Shown: positions 19,844 through 29,402, counted from the stretch's first letter. The stretch is DNA of 64,000 nt from RH-AL1 sp964244495 (GCA_964244495.1 CAXTIU010000011.1:1-64000); one strand, 5' to 3'. Numbers and translations are program-made. Notes: generated from the sequence alone by a model not told the origin.

Positions 19844-20728
19844 ATGCGTTTCGCCATCGCCGCCGTCGACCGCTACCTCGGCGTCTTCGAGAGTTTCGTC
19901 GGCGCGGGATGGACGCCGCTGCGGCTCTTCACCATGCCGATCGCCGACAAGCTCGAGAATCACAAGGCGGTCGCGGCCTTCGCCGGGAAACATGGCGCGG
20001 GCGTCCAGTTCGAGCGTGTGACCGAGCGGGACCTGGAGCGCCTCGGCGAGCAGGGTTGCGACGCCCTGGTCGTCGCGAGCTACGCGTGGCGCGTCCCGGA
20101 CTGGCGACCCTTCTTGAAATACGCCGTCAACGTCCACGCCTCGCCACTTCCGCTCGCGCGCGGGCCGTATCCCGTCAACCGAGCGATCCTGGAACGGCGC
20201 GCGCACTGGGCCGTCTCGTGCCACCGCCTGACGCCGGACTTCGACGCCGGCGACATCCTCGCGGCCGATCGCTTCCCGCTGCACGCCGACGAGTGCCACG
20301 AGAGCCTGGATCTCAAGATCCAGATGGCGGCCAAGCGGCTGGCGACGACGGTGGCCCATCGCTTCGACGAGTTGTGGACGAAGGCGACGCCGCAGGGACC
20401 CGCGCAATACTGGCCGAAGCCGGCGATCGCCGATCGCATCCTCGACTTCACCGAGCCGGTCGACACGATCATGCTGAAGATCCGCGCTTTCGGAGCGACC
20501 GGCTCCCTGGCGCGGGCCAACGGGATCTGGTTCGTCCTCGTGCGCGGCATCGGCTGGACGGAGACGCATGATGTCGAGGCCGGCAGCCTCGTCCACGTCC
20601 ACAACGGGACCTTCGTGATCGCCGCGTCCGACGGCTACATCGCCGTGCTGGAAGGGGAGATGCCGTCCGCCGCGGTGCTCGCGCATCTGCGTCCCGCCCC
20701 GGCCGGCGGCGAAGCCGACGCGGCGTGA
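19844..20728 (+). CDS. Formyltransferase-family protein (Fmt/PurN-like catalytic domain)
   Basis: 294 residues. The N-terminal two-thirds has a formyltransferase fold with the catalytic pattern Asn96-x-His98 in NVHASPLPLARGPYPV and the downstream Asp134 in DFDAGDIL. A C-terminal segment (about 205-280) resembles the Fmt C-terminal oligosaccharide-binding-like domain (ILDFTEPVDTIMLKIRAF). It is not a typical methionyl-tRNA formyltransferase: no def gene is adjacent and the N-terminus is divergent. It could transfer a formyl group from 10-formyl-THF to an amine on a sugar or small molecule, or be a hydrolase of the same fold. The formamidase-like gene directly converging on it is suggestive of a formamide-related pathway. 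Confidence 0.8.
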   Translation: MRFAIAAVDRYLGVFESFVGAGWTPLRLFTMPIADKLENHKAVAAFAGKHGAGVQFERVTERDLERLGEQGCDALVVASYAWRVPDWRPFLKYAVNVHASPLPLARGPYPVNRAILERRAHWAVSCHRLTPDFDAGDILAADRFPLHADECHESLDLKIQMAAKRLATTVAHRFDELWTKATPQGPAQYWPKPAIADRILDFTEPVDTIMLKIRAFGATGSLARANGIWFVLVRGIGWTETHDVEAGSLVHVHNGTFVIAASDGYIAVLEGEMPSAAVLAHLRPAPAGGEADAA

Positions 20729-20740
20729 AGCGACCGCGCC

Positions 20741-21688
20741 TCAGCGCGCCGGCCGGACCAGCGTCTTGTCGATCATCATGTGGATGCCCTTGGAGCCGTT
20801 GACCGTCTGCGTCACGCGGAGGTCGGCGGCGAGGCTGCACAGGGTGTAGGCGTCCTCGCGCGACAGGCCGCTCTCCTCGCCGATCAGCCTGATCATGTCG
20901 CGCAGCGCCACCTTGGCGCATTCGTCGAGCGAGGGGTCCATGCCCATCGTGATGAAGTGCGTCGGCGTTTCCGCGCGGGGATAGGTGAAGCTCAGGTCCT
21001 CGCGCAGGTGGAACTCGAAGGTGCCGCGCAGCGCCGTCTCGATGGCGGTGATGCAGACCTCGCCGTCGCCCTGCGCCCCGTGGCCGTCGCCGCAGGAGAA
21101 CAGGGCGCCGTCCACGAACACCGGCAGGTACAGGGTGGCGCCGGCGACCAGCTCCTTGTTGTCCAGGTTGCCGCCGGTCGCCTGCGGGGCGCTCGACGAG
21201 ATGCGGCCCCATCGCTTCGGCGGCGCGACGCCCATGATGCCGAAGAACGGCGCCAGCTTCAGGTCGAGCCCCCAGGGCAGGCGCCCGACCATCCGCGCCC
21301 TGTCGAGCGGGATGGTGAGGCAGCGCGGCTCGGGAAATTCCAGCGGCAAGGTGCCGAGCAGCGGCAGGAGCAGGTTGAAGCCCCAGTCCTGGGTGAGCTC
21401 GACGTCGACGATGCGGACTTCCAGCACGTGGCCGGGCCTAGCGCCCTCGATCGCGACCGGCCCGGTGAGGATGTGCGGGCCGAGCCCTCGCGTCATCGTC
21501 GCGTGGATCGCGTCGAGCTCGGGCGGCACGTGGAAGGCGCTCCGGTCCGGCACCACGTTCGCGGCGCCGGATACCGTGTCGATCGTCACCCGGTCGCCGC
21601 TGCGGACCGTGAGGCGCGGGGGCAGGTCGGCGTCGAAGAAGCCCCAGTGGCAGGTCCGCGGGCCGGCGGTCAGGTGGTGGTGGGCCAT
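20741..21688 (-). CDS. Acetamidase/formamidase family protein
   Basis: 315 residues. Matches the FmdA/AmdA family fold: VRSGDRVTIDTVSGAANVV near the N-terminus, TGPVAIEGARPGHVLEVRI, then GGNLDNKELVAGATLYLPV and FSCGDGHGAQGDGEVCITAIE, the conserved metal-binding core. These cytosolic enzymes hydrolyse formamide or short amides to ammonia plus the acid. It is the last gene of a minus-strand set (DoxX, M20 peptidase, DUF1445, formamidase) with gaps of 63, 96 and 23 bp, consistent with one operon for using amidated or amino-acid-derived nitrogen. Confidence 0.92.
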   Translation of the reverse strand: MAHHHLTAGPRTCHWGFFDADLPPRLTVRSGDRVTIDTVSGAANVVPDRSAFHVPPELDAIHATMTRGLGPHILTGPVAIEGARPGHVLEVRIVDVELTQDWGFNLLLPLLGTLPLEFPEPRCLTIPLDRARMVGRLPWGLDLKLAPFFGIMGVAPPKRWGRISSSAPQATGGNLDNKELVAGATLYLPVFVDGALFSCGDGHGAQGDGEVCITAIETALRGTFEFHLREDLSFTYPRAETPTHFITMGMDPSLDECAKVALRDMIRLIGEESGLSREDAYTLCSLAADLRVTQTVNGSKGIHMMIDKTLVRPAR

Positions 21689-21711
21689 GGTGCCTCCGCC
21701 GACGCGGCCGG

Positions 21712-22515
21712 TCAGGCGGCGTAGGGCGTGTCGGTGACCAGCATCTTGCCCGGCGCGTGGGAGATGGCGAACGGCAGGCGGGCGGTCTCCATCGCCACCT
21801 GGCTGGTCACGCCGCACGCCCAGAACACCGGCACCTCGCCGCGCTCGACCGCGACCGCCTCGCCGAAGTCGGGCCTGTCCAGGTCGGTGATGCCGAGCGC
21901 GCCGGGATCGCCGACGTGGACCGGCGCCCCGTGCATGTCGGGGAAGCCGGCGGTGATGTCGACCGCGCGCCGCACGTGGTCGGCCGCGACCGGCCGCATG
22001 GAGACGACGAGGGCGCCGCCGAACGGCCCCACCGCCACCGTCGGCCGGTTGGTCCGGTACATCGCGACGTTGCGCCCCAGCGTGACGTGCCGGAGCGGGA
22101 TGCCGTCGGCGATGAGGGCGGCCTCGAAGGTGAACGAGCAGCCAATCACGCTCGTCACGAGGTCGTCGCGCCACAGGCTGGCGATGTCGTCGACTTCCCC
22201 GGCCATCACGCCGTGGCGGAAGACGCGGTAGCCCGGCAGGTCGTGCCGCATGTCGATGTCGCACCCCAGCGTCGGCAGGGCCGGATCGCCGGGTTCGGAG
22301 GTCGCGAGCAGCGGGCAGGCTCGGTGGTTGGCCCGGCAGAACTCGATGAACGGTCCGGCATCGGATGCCGGCATGATGATGATGTTGCCCTGGACGTATC
22401 CCGGCGCCAATCCGGCCGTGTTGCCGGTGAAGGCGCCGCGACGGATGGCCCGCCGCGCCGCCTCGGCGGGGGAGGGTTGCCGAAGGGCGGAAGGCTGGAA
22501 AGCGACGGATGTCAT
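21712..22515 (-). CDS. DUF1445 / D-glutamate cyclase-like putative hydro-lyase
   Basis: 267 residues, the usual size for the DUF1445 (YcsI-type) family, to which mammalian D-glutamate cyclase belongs. Conserved stretches include GYVQGNIIIMP near the N-terminus, a TDI-like CDIDMRHDLP segment, CSFTFEAAL and the C-terminal FWACGVTSQ and SHAPGKMLVTD. Bacterial members are often found with urea/allophanate or 5-oxoproline-handling genes. Start codon at 22515 is supported by GAGGTTTC upstream. It sits 23 bp before the formamidase gene, so the two are probably co-translated. Confidence 0.88.
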   Translation of the reverse strand: MTSVAFQPSALRQPSPAEAARRAIRRGAFTGNTAGLAPGYVQGNIIIMPASDAGPFIEFCRANHRACPLLATSEPGDPALPTLGCDIDMRHDLPGYRVFRHGVMAGEVDDIASLWRDDLVTSVIGCSFTFEAALIADGIPLRHVTLGRNVAMYRTNRPTVAVGPFGGALVVSMRPVAADHVRRAVDITAGFPDMHGAPVHVGDPGALGITDLDRPDFGEAVAVERGEVPVFWACGVTSQVAMETARLPFAISHAPGKMLVTDTPYAA

Positions 22516-22611
22516 GAAACCTCGCGCGATTCGTCTGGTGGGCGCCGTTCGACGCTACGCAATATAGGGGCCGCCCGCGTGATCGCATCCGCCGGCGACG
22601 GGGCCGTCCCC

Positions 22612-23760
22612 TCAGTGGAGCCGGGCCAGCAGGCCGGCCATCAGCGCGCCCCGCTCGGCGAGGCTCGCGACCTCGATGTGCTCGTCGAGCGTGTGGAAGC
22701 CGGCGCCGTGGCACCCGAGCCCGTCGAGCGTGGGGATGCCGTCCGCGCCGGTGAAGTTGCCGTCCGACCCGCCGCCGGCCGAACCATGGCTCAGCTCCCA
22801 CCCCATCTCCGCAGCGACGCCTTGCGCCACGGTGACCATCCGCATGGTCTCCCGGCTTGCCTCCCAGACCGGGCGGGTGACGCCGCGCGCGACGTCGAAG
22901 CCGGTCCCGTCGTCGCTCACGCTCGCGAGGGCGAGCATCCGGGCGACGCCGCGCTCGAGATCCCCCTGGCGCTTGGCCATGCTGAGCGCCTCCGCCCGGC
23001 ACTCGGTCGAGACGCAGTTCACCCATCGGCCACCGTGGATCACGCCGACGCTGAAGGTGCAGGCCTCATCGGTCATGGCCTCGATCGCGAGGACCTGCCG
23101 CGCCATGATGCTGATGGCCGAGCGTCCCTCCCCCAGCGTCGAGCCGGCGTGGCTGGGGCGCCCGGTCGCCCGGAGGTCGAAACGCGCGATCGCGTAGCGG
23201 CCGCTGACGACGCCGTTGCCGGGGCGGCCCGGCTCGGGGACGAGGACGTAGCGGTGCCGCCGCGCCGTGGCGACGATCAAGTCGCGCGTGGACGGGCTGC
23301 CGACCTCCTCGTCGCTCGTCAGCAGGAAGCTGACCGGCAGCGGCGTCTCGACGCCAGCGCGGGCGAGCTGCACCACCGCCTCCAGCGCCGCGACGTTGCC
23401 GCCCTTCATGTCGAGGATCCCCGGCCCGTAGCAGCGCGGCCCCTCGCGGCGGAACGGCAGCGCCTTCAAGGTCCCGAGCGGATGCACCGTGTCGAGGTGC
23501 CCCATGAGCAGGATGCCGGGCTCGCCCCGGCGCGGGTGCGGGAAGTCGGCGAGGACGCAATCCCCGAAGCCGCCGCGCCCCGGCACCCGCGTCAGCGCGG
23601 CGCCGGCGCGCTCAAGGTCGGCCGCCGCCAGCGTCATCATCGCGTTCACGGCGGCGGCGTCGAAGGTCGGGCTCTCGCGGCACACCCAGCGCTCCAGGTC
23701 GCGGAGCATCGCCTCGGGATCGAAGGCGAGCCGCTTGAGGTCCGAGGCGTCCGCCGCCAT
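22612..23760 (-). CDS. M20-family metallopeptidase (ArgE/DapE/CPG2-like)
   Basis: 382 residues. Di-zinc M20 ligand pattern is complete: His and Asp in MGHLDTVHP, bridging Asp in GPGILDMKGG, catalytic Glu pair in SDEEVGS, Glu in VPEPGRPG, and a final His in GAGFHTLDEH. A dimerisation domain (about 185-295, GRPSHAGSTLGEGRSA) interrupts the catalytic domain as in glutamate carboxypeptidases. The sequence most resembles the CPG2/glutamate-carboxypeptidase branch, which removes C-terminal Glu or deacylates N-acyl amino acids. GGGAGACC precedes the ATG at good spacing. Being beside DUF1445 fits a Glu-related catabolic role, which is inference. Confidence 0.9.
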   Translation of the reverse strand: MAADASDLKRLAFDPEAMLRDLERWVCRESPTFDAAAVNAMMTLAAADLERAGAALTRVPGRGGFGDCVLADFPHPRRGEPGILLMGHLDTVHPLGTLKALPFRREGPRCYGPGILDMKGGNVAALEAVVQLARAGVETPLPVSFLLTSDEEVGSPSTRDLIVATARRHRYVLVPEPGRPGNGVVSGRYAIARFDLRATGRPSHAGSTLGEGRSAISIMARQVLAIEAMTDEACTFSVGVIHGGRWVNCVSTECRAEALSMAKRQGDLERGVARMLALASVSDDGTGFDVARGVTRPVWEASRETMRMVTVAQGVAAEMGWELSHGSAGGGSDGNFTGADGIPTLDGLGCHGAGFHTLDEHIEVASLAERGALMAGLLARLH

Positions 23761-23823
23761 GATCCGGTCTCCCAGGGTGATCGTGCCGGAGGTGCAAATG
23801 TCGGTCCGCGAAGGGCTGGCCGC

Positions 23824-24342
23824 CTAGCGGGCGTCCTGCCCGCGAAACGGCCAGTCGACCACCCCGCCGCAGAACAAGGCCCACCAGACCAGCACCGGCT
23901 GGAAGGCGAAGCGCGGCAGGTGATAGCCCCAACCCAGCACCACGCCATTGATCGGGATGTGCTTGACCGCCTGGTTGATGTTGGCGGGGAACACGCACAC
24001 CGCGTAGAGCGCCAGCATGATCCCGGCGAGCCATCGCAGCCGACGGGTCAGCAGGGCGAGGGCGCCGAGCAGCTCGCAGCAACCGGTGGCGATCACCACC
24101 GCGTGCGGCGCCGGCACCCAGTCCGGCACGATCGCGGCGAAGCCGTCGGCGGCGCGCAGGTGGAGGACGCCGACGACGAAATAGGCGACCGCGAGCACGA
24201 AGCGCAGTACCGTGCGGACGCGCTCGGTGCGCGGGCTCGTCCGGCGATCGGGCGTCCCGGCGCCCGGCGGACGACGAAGGCCGCCCCCGCGATGGGTCGT
24301 GCCGGCGCCGTCGCGGAGCGCGGCAGATTGGGGTCGGGTCAC
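23824..24342 (-). CDS. DoxX-family inner-membrane protein
   Basis: 172 residues from a GTG start at 24342; GGAGAG lies 5 nt upstream. A longer ATG frame exists but its first 60 residues are low-complexity. About 50 polar residues precede four hydrophobic segments (RTVLRFVLAVAYFVVGVLHL, HAVVIATGCCELLGALALL, LAGIMLALYAVCVFPANINQ, LVWWALFCGG), the DoxX-like four-helix pattern. Function of this subfamily is undefined. It heads the minus-strand operon that continues with the M20 peptidase. Confidence 0.8.
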   Translation of the reverse strand: MTRPQSAALRDGAGTTHRGGGLRRPPGAGTPDRRTSPRTERVRTVLRFVLAVAYFVVGVLHLRAADGFAAIVPDWVPAPHAVVIATGCCELLGALALLTRRLRWLAGIMLALYAVCVFPANINQAVKHIPINGVVLGWGYHLPRFAFQPVLVWWALFCGGVVDWPFRGQDAR

Positions 24343-24539
24343 GTCGGCTCTCCAGGTGCCACGGGGCAACGGCGCGAGACCATCGAACGATCCCTCACGC
24401 TGGCCGGACCGCCGTGCCGAACGGCACGGGGCTGAAGATTCCCCGGTCCCGTATAAACTCACGAAACGCCCGCGTTCGACGGGAGCGAAGTGTCCGAAGC
24501 CGGCGGCCATGCACCGCACCATCGCGAAGGAGAACGATC

Positions 24540-25493
24540 ATGGCGCCGCCACCACCCTCCCGCACGGGACAACCGGGCTGGACGCGATTCGGCCTCGGGT
24601 CGTTCGTTTGTACCGCCGTCAGCGACGGCAAGCTCGACGTGGGGCTGCCGCCGCGATCCGTCTTCGTGGGACACGAGGGGGCCGAGGTCGAGGGAACCAC
24701 CATCGCCGACCTTCTGGCCGCCGAGTACCTGCCGGTCGAGGGGACGCACCTCGACCAGAACCTGCTGCTCGTCGACACCGGCGCGCACCGCGTGCTGTTC
24801 GACGCCGGCTCGGGCGCGGACCGGGACTTCGGCCCGGCCACCTTCGGTCCGCTGGTGGGCCAGGCCCCCGCCAACCTGCGCGCGTCCGGCATCGCGCCCG
24901 GACAGGTCGACCTCGTGTGCCTGAGCCACCTGCATCCCGATCATTGCTGGGGGCTCGTCGATGGCGATAAGCCGACCTTCCCGAACGCCTTGATCCTGGT
25001 GCCCGCCACCGAGCGCGAACACCTCGAGGAGCTGTCAAAGCAACTCGACTCGCCGGACATGGACCCGATGGTCCGCAGTGCCGTGGTCGGCGCGCTCAGG
25101 AGCCTCAAGCCCTACGAGGAGGCCGGGCGCGTGCGCCGCCTCGCCGACGGCGAGCGGGTCGTCCCCGGCATCACCGCGCACGCGGCGCCGGGCCACAGCC
25201 CCGGGCACATGACCTATCGCGTCGAGTCGGACGGGCATGTCCTCCTGGCGCTGGGCGACATCGCGCACCACCAGGTCCTCCTCCTCGCCCATCCCGAGTG
25301 GGGCACGATCTACGATCACGACCAGGGCCTCGCCGCGCGGACGCGGGCCCGCGTCCTGCGCGAGGTCGTCGAGGCGCGGGCGGCGGTCCACGCCTACCAT
25401 TTCCCGTTTCCCGGCCTCGGCCACCTGCAGGCGCGGCACGGCCGGTACCGCTGGCTGCCCTCGCCCCTCGAACTCGCCGACGCGCCGCGCTGA
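24540..25493 (+). CDS. Metallo-beta-lactamase-fold hydrolase
   Basis: 317 residues starting at the ATG at 24540, which has a strong AAGGAG seven bases upstream. The metal-binding motif HLHPDH is near residue 130, with further ligands in APGHSPGH (about 220) and an Asp in LALGDIAHH, and a final His in AYHFPFPGLGH. The pattern matches the quorum-quenching lactonase/arylsulfatase-like MBL branch rather than glyoxalase II. Substrate cannot be told. Its stop codon directly abuts the GTG start of the next gene, so the three genes 24540-27247 form an operon. Confidence 0.88.
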   Translation: MAPPPPSRTGQPGWTRFGLGSFVCTAVSDGKLDVGLPPRSVFVGHEGAEVEGTTIADLLAAEYLPVEGTHLDQNLLLVDTGAHRVLFDAGSGADRDFGPATFGPLVGQAPANLRASGIAPGQVDLVCLSHLHPDHCWGLVDGDKPTFPNALILVPATEREHLEELSKQLDSPDMDPMVRSAVVGALRSLKPYEEAGRVRRLADGERVVPGITAHAAPGHSPGHMTYRVESDGHVLLALGDIAHHQVLLLAHPEWGTIYDHDQGLAARTRARVLREVVEARAAVHAYHFPFPGLGHLQARHGRYRWLPSPLELADAPR

Positions 25494-26609
25494 GTGGGTG
25501 ATCCCGGAACCCTGCTGATCTACGGCGCGAGCGGCTATACCGGCCGGCTCTGCGCGGAGCACGCCGTGGCGCTGGGCCTCCAGCCGGTGCTCGCCGGGCG
25601 CGACCGCGCCAAGGTGGAGCCGCTGGCCCGCCGGCTCGGCCTCGCCTGGCGCGCCTTCCCGCTCGACGCCGAACCGGCGACCGCCGCCCTCGCCGACGTC
25701 GCCGTGGTGCTGCACGCCGCCGGCCCGTTCTCGGCGACGGCGCGGCCGATGGTCGACGCCTGCCTCGCGACCGGCACCCACTACGTCGACATCACCGGCG
25801 AGATCGACGTGTTCGAGGCGCTCGCCGCCCGCGACGCGGCGGCGAAGGCGGCCGGCGTCACCCTGCTGCCGGGCGCCGGCTTCGACGTCGTCCCGAGCGA
25901 CTGCCTCGCGGCGCACGTCGCCGCACGCCTGCCCGGCGCGACGCGCCTGCGGATCGCGCTGGGCGGCTTCGGGGCGGTCAGCCGGGGCACGGCGAAGACG
26001 ATGCTGGAGGGCGTCGCCGCCGGCACGCGCGTGCGGCGCGACGGTCGCATCGTCACGACCCCCGGGACGCCTCGCGCCACCCTGGACCTCGGCGACGGCC
26101 CGCGTCCCGCCGTCGGCGTCGGCTGGGGCGACGTCGCGACGGCGTGGCGCTCGACCGCTATCCCCGACATCGCGGTGTTCTTCGTCGCCGCGCCAGGCCT
26201 CGCCGCGATGGCGGGTCTCCCCGCCCCGCTGATGCGGCTGCTGGGCACGGGCGGCGCGCAGCGCCTGCTGAAGCGGCAGGTCGAACGATGGCTGCCAGCC
26301 GGCCCGACGCCGGCGCAGCGCGCGAGCGGGCGCCACACCCTCCTCGCCGAGGCCTGGGACGCCACGGGCGCGCGCGTCGCCAGCCGGCTCGACACGCCGG
26401 AAGCCTACACCCTGACGGCGCGCACCGCCGTGGAGGCGGCGCGGCGCCTCGGCGCGGGCGGCGTCGCGACCGGCTATCAAACCCCCTCGACCGCGTTCGG
26501 CGCCGATTTCATCCTGGCGTTCGCCGGCGTCGCCAGGATCGATCTTCCCCCGAGCCGCGAACCGGGCCGAACCCGATCGCCGCACCGCCCAACAAGGGAT
26601 GACCCATGA
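25494..26609 (+). CDS. Saccharopine-dehydrogenase-like NAD(P)-binding protein
   Basis: 371 residues from a GTG that begins immediately after the previous stop. Rossmann motif IYGASGYTGRL at residues 9-19 and VLHAAGPFSATARPMVDACL at about 75-95 are typical of the saccharopine dehydrogenase/trans-acting enoyl reductase group; THYVDITGE and LLPGAGFDVVPSDCLA follow. Members of this group reduce or oxidise diverse small molecules, and many are of unknown function. The 3' end overlaps the Nudix gene by 4 bp (ATGA). Confidence 0.85.
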   Translation: MGDPGTLLIYGASGYTGRLCAEHAVALGLQPVLAGRDRAKVEPLARRLGLAWRAFPLDAEPATAALADVAVVLHAAGPFSATARPMVDACLATGTHYVDITGEIDVFEALAARDAAAKAAGVTLLPGAGFDVVPSDCLAAHVAARLPGATRLRIALGGFGAVSRGTAKTMLEGVAAGTRVRRDGRIVTTPGTPRATLDLGDGPRPAVGVGWGDVATAWRSTAIPDIAVFFVAAPGLAAMAGLPAPLMRLLGTGGAQRLLKRQVERWLPAGPTPAQRASGRHTLLAEAWDATGARVASRLDTPEAYTLTARTAVEAARRLGAGGVATGYQTPSTAFGADFILAFAGVARIDLPPSREPGRTRSPHRPTRDDP

Positions 26610-27247
26610 CAGCCGAGCCCGACCCGACGGGGCGCCCGTCGCCCGCCGACGACCACGTGGACGTGGAGGTCGACGCCGTGCGCACCGCCCACGAGGGCTT
26701 CCTCACCGTCACCGTCCACACGCTCCGGCACCGGCGGTTCGACGGCGCGATGAGCCCGACCTTGACCCGCGAGCTGCTGGAGCGCGGCACCAGCGTCTGC
26801 GTGCTCCCCTACGATCCCAGGACCGATCGCGTGCTGCTGGTCCGTCAGTTCCTGGTCGGCGCGCTCGTCGCGGGGGTGGCGCCGCGCCCGTTGCAGGTGG
26901 TGGCCGGGATGGTGGGCGAGGGCGAGGGCGACGAGGCGGTGGCGCGGCGCGAGGCGATGGAGGAGGCGGGCTGCACGTTGAAGCGGGTGGTGCGGGCGCA
27001 GGCGTTCCTGCCCTCGCCGGGCGGCACGTCGGAGCGGATCGTCGCCTTCTGCGGCGAGGCCGACCTCACGGATGCCGGCGGCGTGCACGGGCTGGCGAGC
27101 GAGAACGAGGACATCCGGGTCGAGGTGGTCGACGCCGACGTCGCGGTGGCCCTGCTCGACGACGGCACGATCGAGGCCGGGCCGGCGGTGGTGATCCTGC
27201 AATGGTTCGCCCGCCACCGCGAGCGGCTTCGCGCCGACTGGCGTTGA
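26606..27247 (+). CDS. Nudix hydrolase (ADP-ribose pyrophosphatase-like)
   Basis: 213 residues. The Nudix box GX5EX7REUXEEXGU is complete at about residues 99-121 (GMVGEGEGDEAVARREAMEEAG). Flanking segments (RHRRFDGAMSPTLTRELLERG near 42 and VRQFLVGAL before the box) match the ADP-ribose/NDP-sugar pyrophosphatase (NudF/GDP-mannose GdpP NudK) branch, which hydrolyses ADP-ribose to AMP and ribose-5-phosphate with Mg2+. It is the last gene of the operon with the MBL hydrolase and the saccharopine-dehydrogenase-like gene. Confidence 0.9.
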   Translation: MTAEPDPTGRPSPADDHVDVEVDAVRTAHEGFLTVTVHTLRHRRFDGAMSPTLTRELLERGTSVCVLPYDPRTDRVLLVRQFLVGALVAGVAPRPLQVVAGMVGEGEGDEAVARREAMEEAGCTLKRVVRAQAFLPSPGGTSERIVAFCGEADLTDAGGVHGLASENEDIRVEVVDADVAVALLDDGTIEAGPAVVILQWFARHRERLRADWR

Positions 27248-27507
27248 CCGGCGCCGGGCCGCGTCGTGGACGCGCTGCGGGACGTGCGCAGCCGGCTTCG
27301 CCCCGGGGCTTGCGGCGGTCACGCGCCTGGCTTAGGGTAACGCTACCTTAAATCTCCGGACGGGGGCGCAAACATCGCACGAGATCCTGACGCATGACGC
27401 ATCCTGACGCGAGAATGTGCGCGTGAGGAAGAAATCACGCGAACAGGCCGGGGCGGCGAGCGGCCCACGGCGGCTCGGGCGTCGGGGAGGCTCGTGCGAT
27501 GGTCGGC

Positions 27508-28788
27508 TCAGCCGTGCCGCCCCAGCGCCGCCAAAGCATCGGCCATCGCCGGTCTTTCCGAGGGGCTCGGCCGCGCGCACGCTTCCTGGAGGCGGCGCAG
27601 CGCGGCCGGTTCGGGCGCCGCGCAGCGGTCGAGCAGCTCGCCGAGCAGCAGCCCCCAGGCCCGCACGTCGAGCCGCGCCAGCGCCGTGGCCTCGCCGGCC
27701 GGCATGAAGGAGGCCGCGCCGAAGTCGCTCAGCATCGCCTCCGCCCCGTCCCACAGGATGTTGTGGGCGTACAGGTCGCCGTGCAGCAGGCCGCGCGCGT
27801 GCAGGTGCGCGCTCGCCGCGCCGACGCCCCTCGCGATGCGCAGGACGGTGTCGGGATCGAAGCGCGCGTCGGCGGCGTACACGTCGCGGCTGCAGCTCGC
27901 TAGGCTCGGCGGCCCGGCCAGCGCGCGCGAGCCGGCCGGCAGGAGCGGCATCAGCAGGCCGTCGGCGCCGCCCGGGTGATCGGCGAGGCGGCCCAGCCCG
28001 CCGACGAGGTTGGGATGGTCGCCGGCCGCCAGGCAGGCCGCCATCTCGCAGGCGGGCAGGCCGTCGCTGGTGATCGCGCCCTTGAAGAGCTTGAGGGCGA
28101 CCGGCTCCGCTTCCGTCGCGCCGGGCGCGCGCCAGGACGCGCGGACCACCCGTCCCGACGCGCCCTCGCCGATCAGCCCTCCCACCCGCAGGTCGGACCA
28201 CGGGACGCGGGTCGGCGGTGGGGCGCCCGCCCTCCTGTCCAACGGGTTGCCGGCCCAGGCCAGCCACGCGAGCCTCGGCAGCTCCGTCAGCCAGGGGGGC
28301 AGGGCGTCGAAGCCGTTGGCGGACAAGCGCAGCAGTTCGAGGTCGGCGGCGCCGGCCAGCGTTTCGGGGAGACGGGTCAGGCGGTTGCCGGCGAGCATCA
28401 GCTTCCGCAGCATCGGCCGTTCGCCGAGCGCGCGCGGCAGGGCGTCGATCCGGTTGTCGGTGAGGGTCAGCCAGCGCAGGGCCGGCGGCAGCGACTCGGC
28501 CGGCACTTCGCGAAGCCCGCAACCCCGGAAGCCGACCTGGCTCAGGCCCACGCAATCGCCGAGGCTCGGCGGCAGGCGGGCGATCGGGTTGCCGGAGCAG
28601 AACAGGACGCGCAGCCGCTTCAACCGGCCGAGGTCGTCGGGTAGGCCTGTCAGGGCGTTGCGGCTCAGGTCCAGGACTTCCAGCGTCTCCGCCGCGTCGA
28701 AGACGGCGTGGGGGAACGCGCGCAGGCCGCGTCCGCTGAGGTCCAGCTCGCGGGCACCGGTCGCTCGGGCGGGGTCGTCAGCACGCAC
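27508..28788 (-). CDS. Leucine-rich-repeat Ser/Thr protein kinase
   Basis: 426 residues combining two eukaryote-like modules. Residues about 10-195 hold some seven leucine-rich repeats (LEVLDLSRNALTGLPDDLG and similar, spaced 22-23). Residues about 200-426 form a protein kinase: glycine loop GEGASGRVV near 205, ATP Lys in VALKLF near 231, catalytic HGDLYAHN near 334 (HGD rather than the classic HRD), and DFG in LSDFGAAS near 354. No membrane segment or signal peptide is evident, so it is probably cytoplasmic. LRR-kinases of this architecture occur sporadically in Proteobacteria; partners are unknown. It overlaps the decayed regulator gene upstream by 11 bp. Confidence 0.9.
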   Translation of the reverse strand: MRADDPARATGARELDLSGRGLRAFPHAVFDAAETLEVLDLSRNALTGLPDDLGRLKRLRVLFCSGNPIARLPPSLGDCVGLSQVGFRGCGLREVPAESLPPALRWLTLTDNRIDALPRALGERPMLRKLMLAGNRLTRLPETLAGAADLELLRLSANGFDALPPWLTELPRLAWLAWAGNPLDRRAGAPPPTRVPWSDLRVGGLIGEGASGRVVRASWRAPGATEAEPVALKLFKGAITSDGLPACEMAACLAAGDHPNLVGGLGRLADHPGGADGLLMPLLPAGSRALAGPPSLASCSRDVYAADARFDPDTVLRIARGVGAASAHLHARGLLHGDLYAHNILWDGAEAMLSDFGAASFMPAGEATALARLDVRAWGLLLGELLDRCAAPEPAALRRLQEACARPSPSERPAMADALAALGRHG

Positions 28789-29280
28789 GGGTGTTGTCCT
28801 CGGTCGGGTCGCGAACGGTGCCGCCCCGCTCCTCGAACTCGCGCAGGGCGACGCGGGCGGCGGCTTCCACGTGGGTCGAGCAGGATCGGCGCGCCCCCTC
28901 GGCGTCCCGCTTCTCGACCGCGAAGCGGCGCTTCACGTCGAGCAGGGCGCGCCGTCCGGCACTGGCGTCGCTGGCGGCGCGCAACGCGTAGAGCTGCGCC
29001 GCTGCCGACACGAAGGCGGCACGATGCGGCTTCATCGTCACAAGCCTTCCGCCTCCAGCGGGCGCACCGCCTCGCGGACGAGGCTCCGGCCGACGCCGAG
29101 CTGCTCGCACGGCACCCGGCCGGACAGGTGCTCGCCCGACGCGTAGGCGCCGTCGCTGATGACGCGTCGCGGGCGATCCTCGAGCTGGCGCCGCACGGAT
29201 CGCGGGACGATGGGGGCGGGCGGCGAGGCGGCGTCGGAGGTGCCGGTGGACTCGGTCAGGCTGGAGCGCTTCTCGGTCAT
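28778..29280 (-). pseudogene. Frameshifted and shortened GntR/FCD-family transcriptional regulator
   Basis: The 5' part (29280 to 29038) encodes a GntR winged-helix domain: RRQLEDRPRRVISDGAYASG, then LGVGRSLVREAVRPLEAEGL, ended by a TGA. Reading continues one base out of phase at once as LVTMKPHRAAFVSA, which is the exact continuation expected after EAEGL in FadR/FCD-type GntR proteins, so a single base has been lost near 29043. The second part then jumps from LYALRAA to RRALLD...DAEGARRSCSTHVEAA, the C-terminal helices of an FCD domain, with roughly 60 residues of the ligand-binding domain missing. Both a frameshift and an internal deletion are therefore visible. It is divergent from the catabolic genes at 29403-30760 and presumably once regulated them. 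Confidence 0.82.
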
Positions 29281-29402
29281 CGTGACGGTGACTTATCCGG
29301 CCGGCGACTTCGTCAAGTCAACGAAGGATCGCGCCACACCGTCTTGTCCGATTGCCCGACGATCCCATTCTTCCTGGACGCATGTTCGAATGGAGAGTCC
29401 GG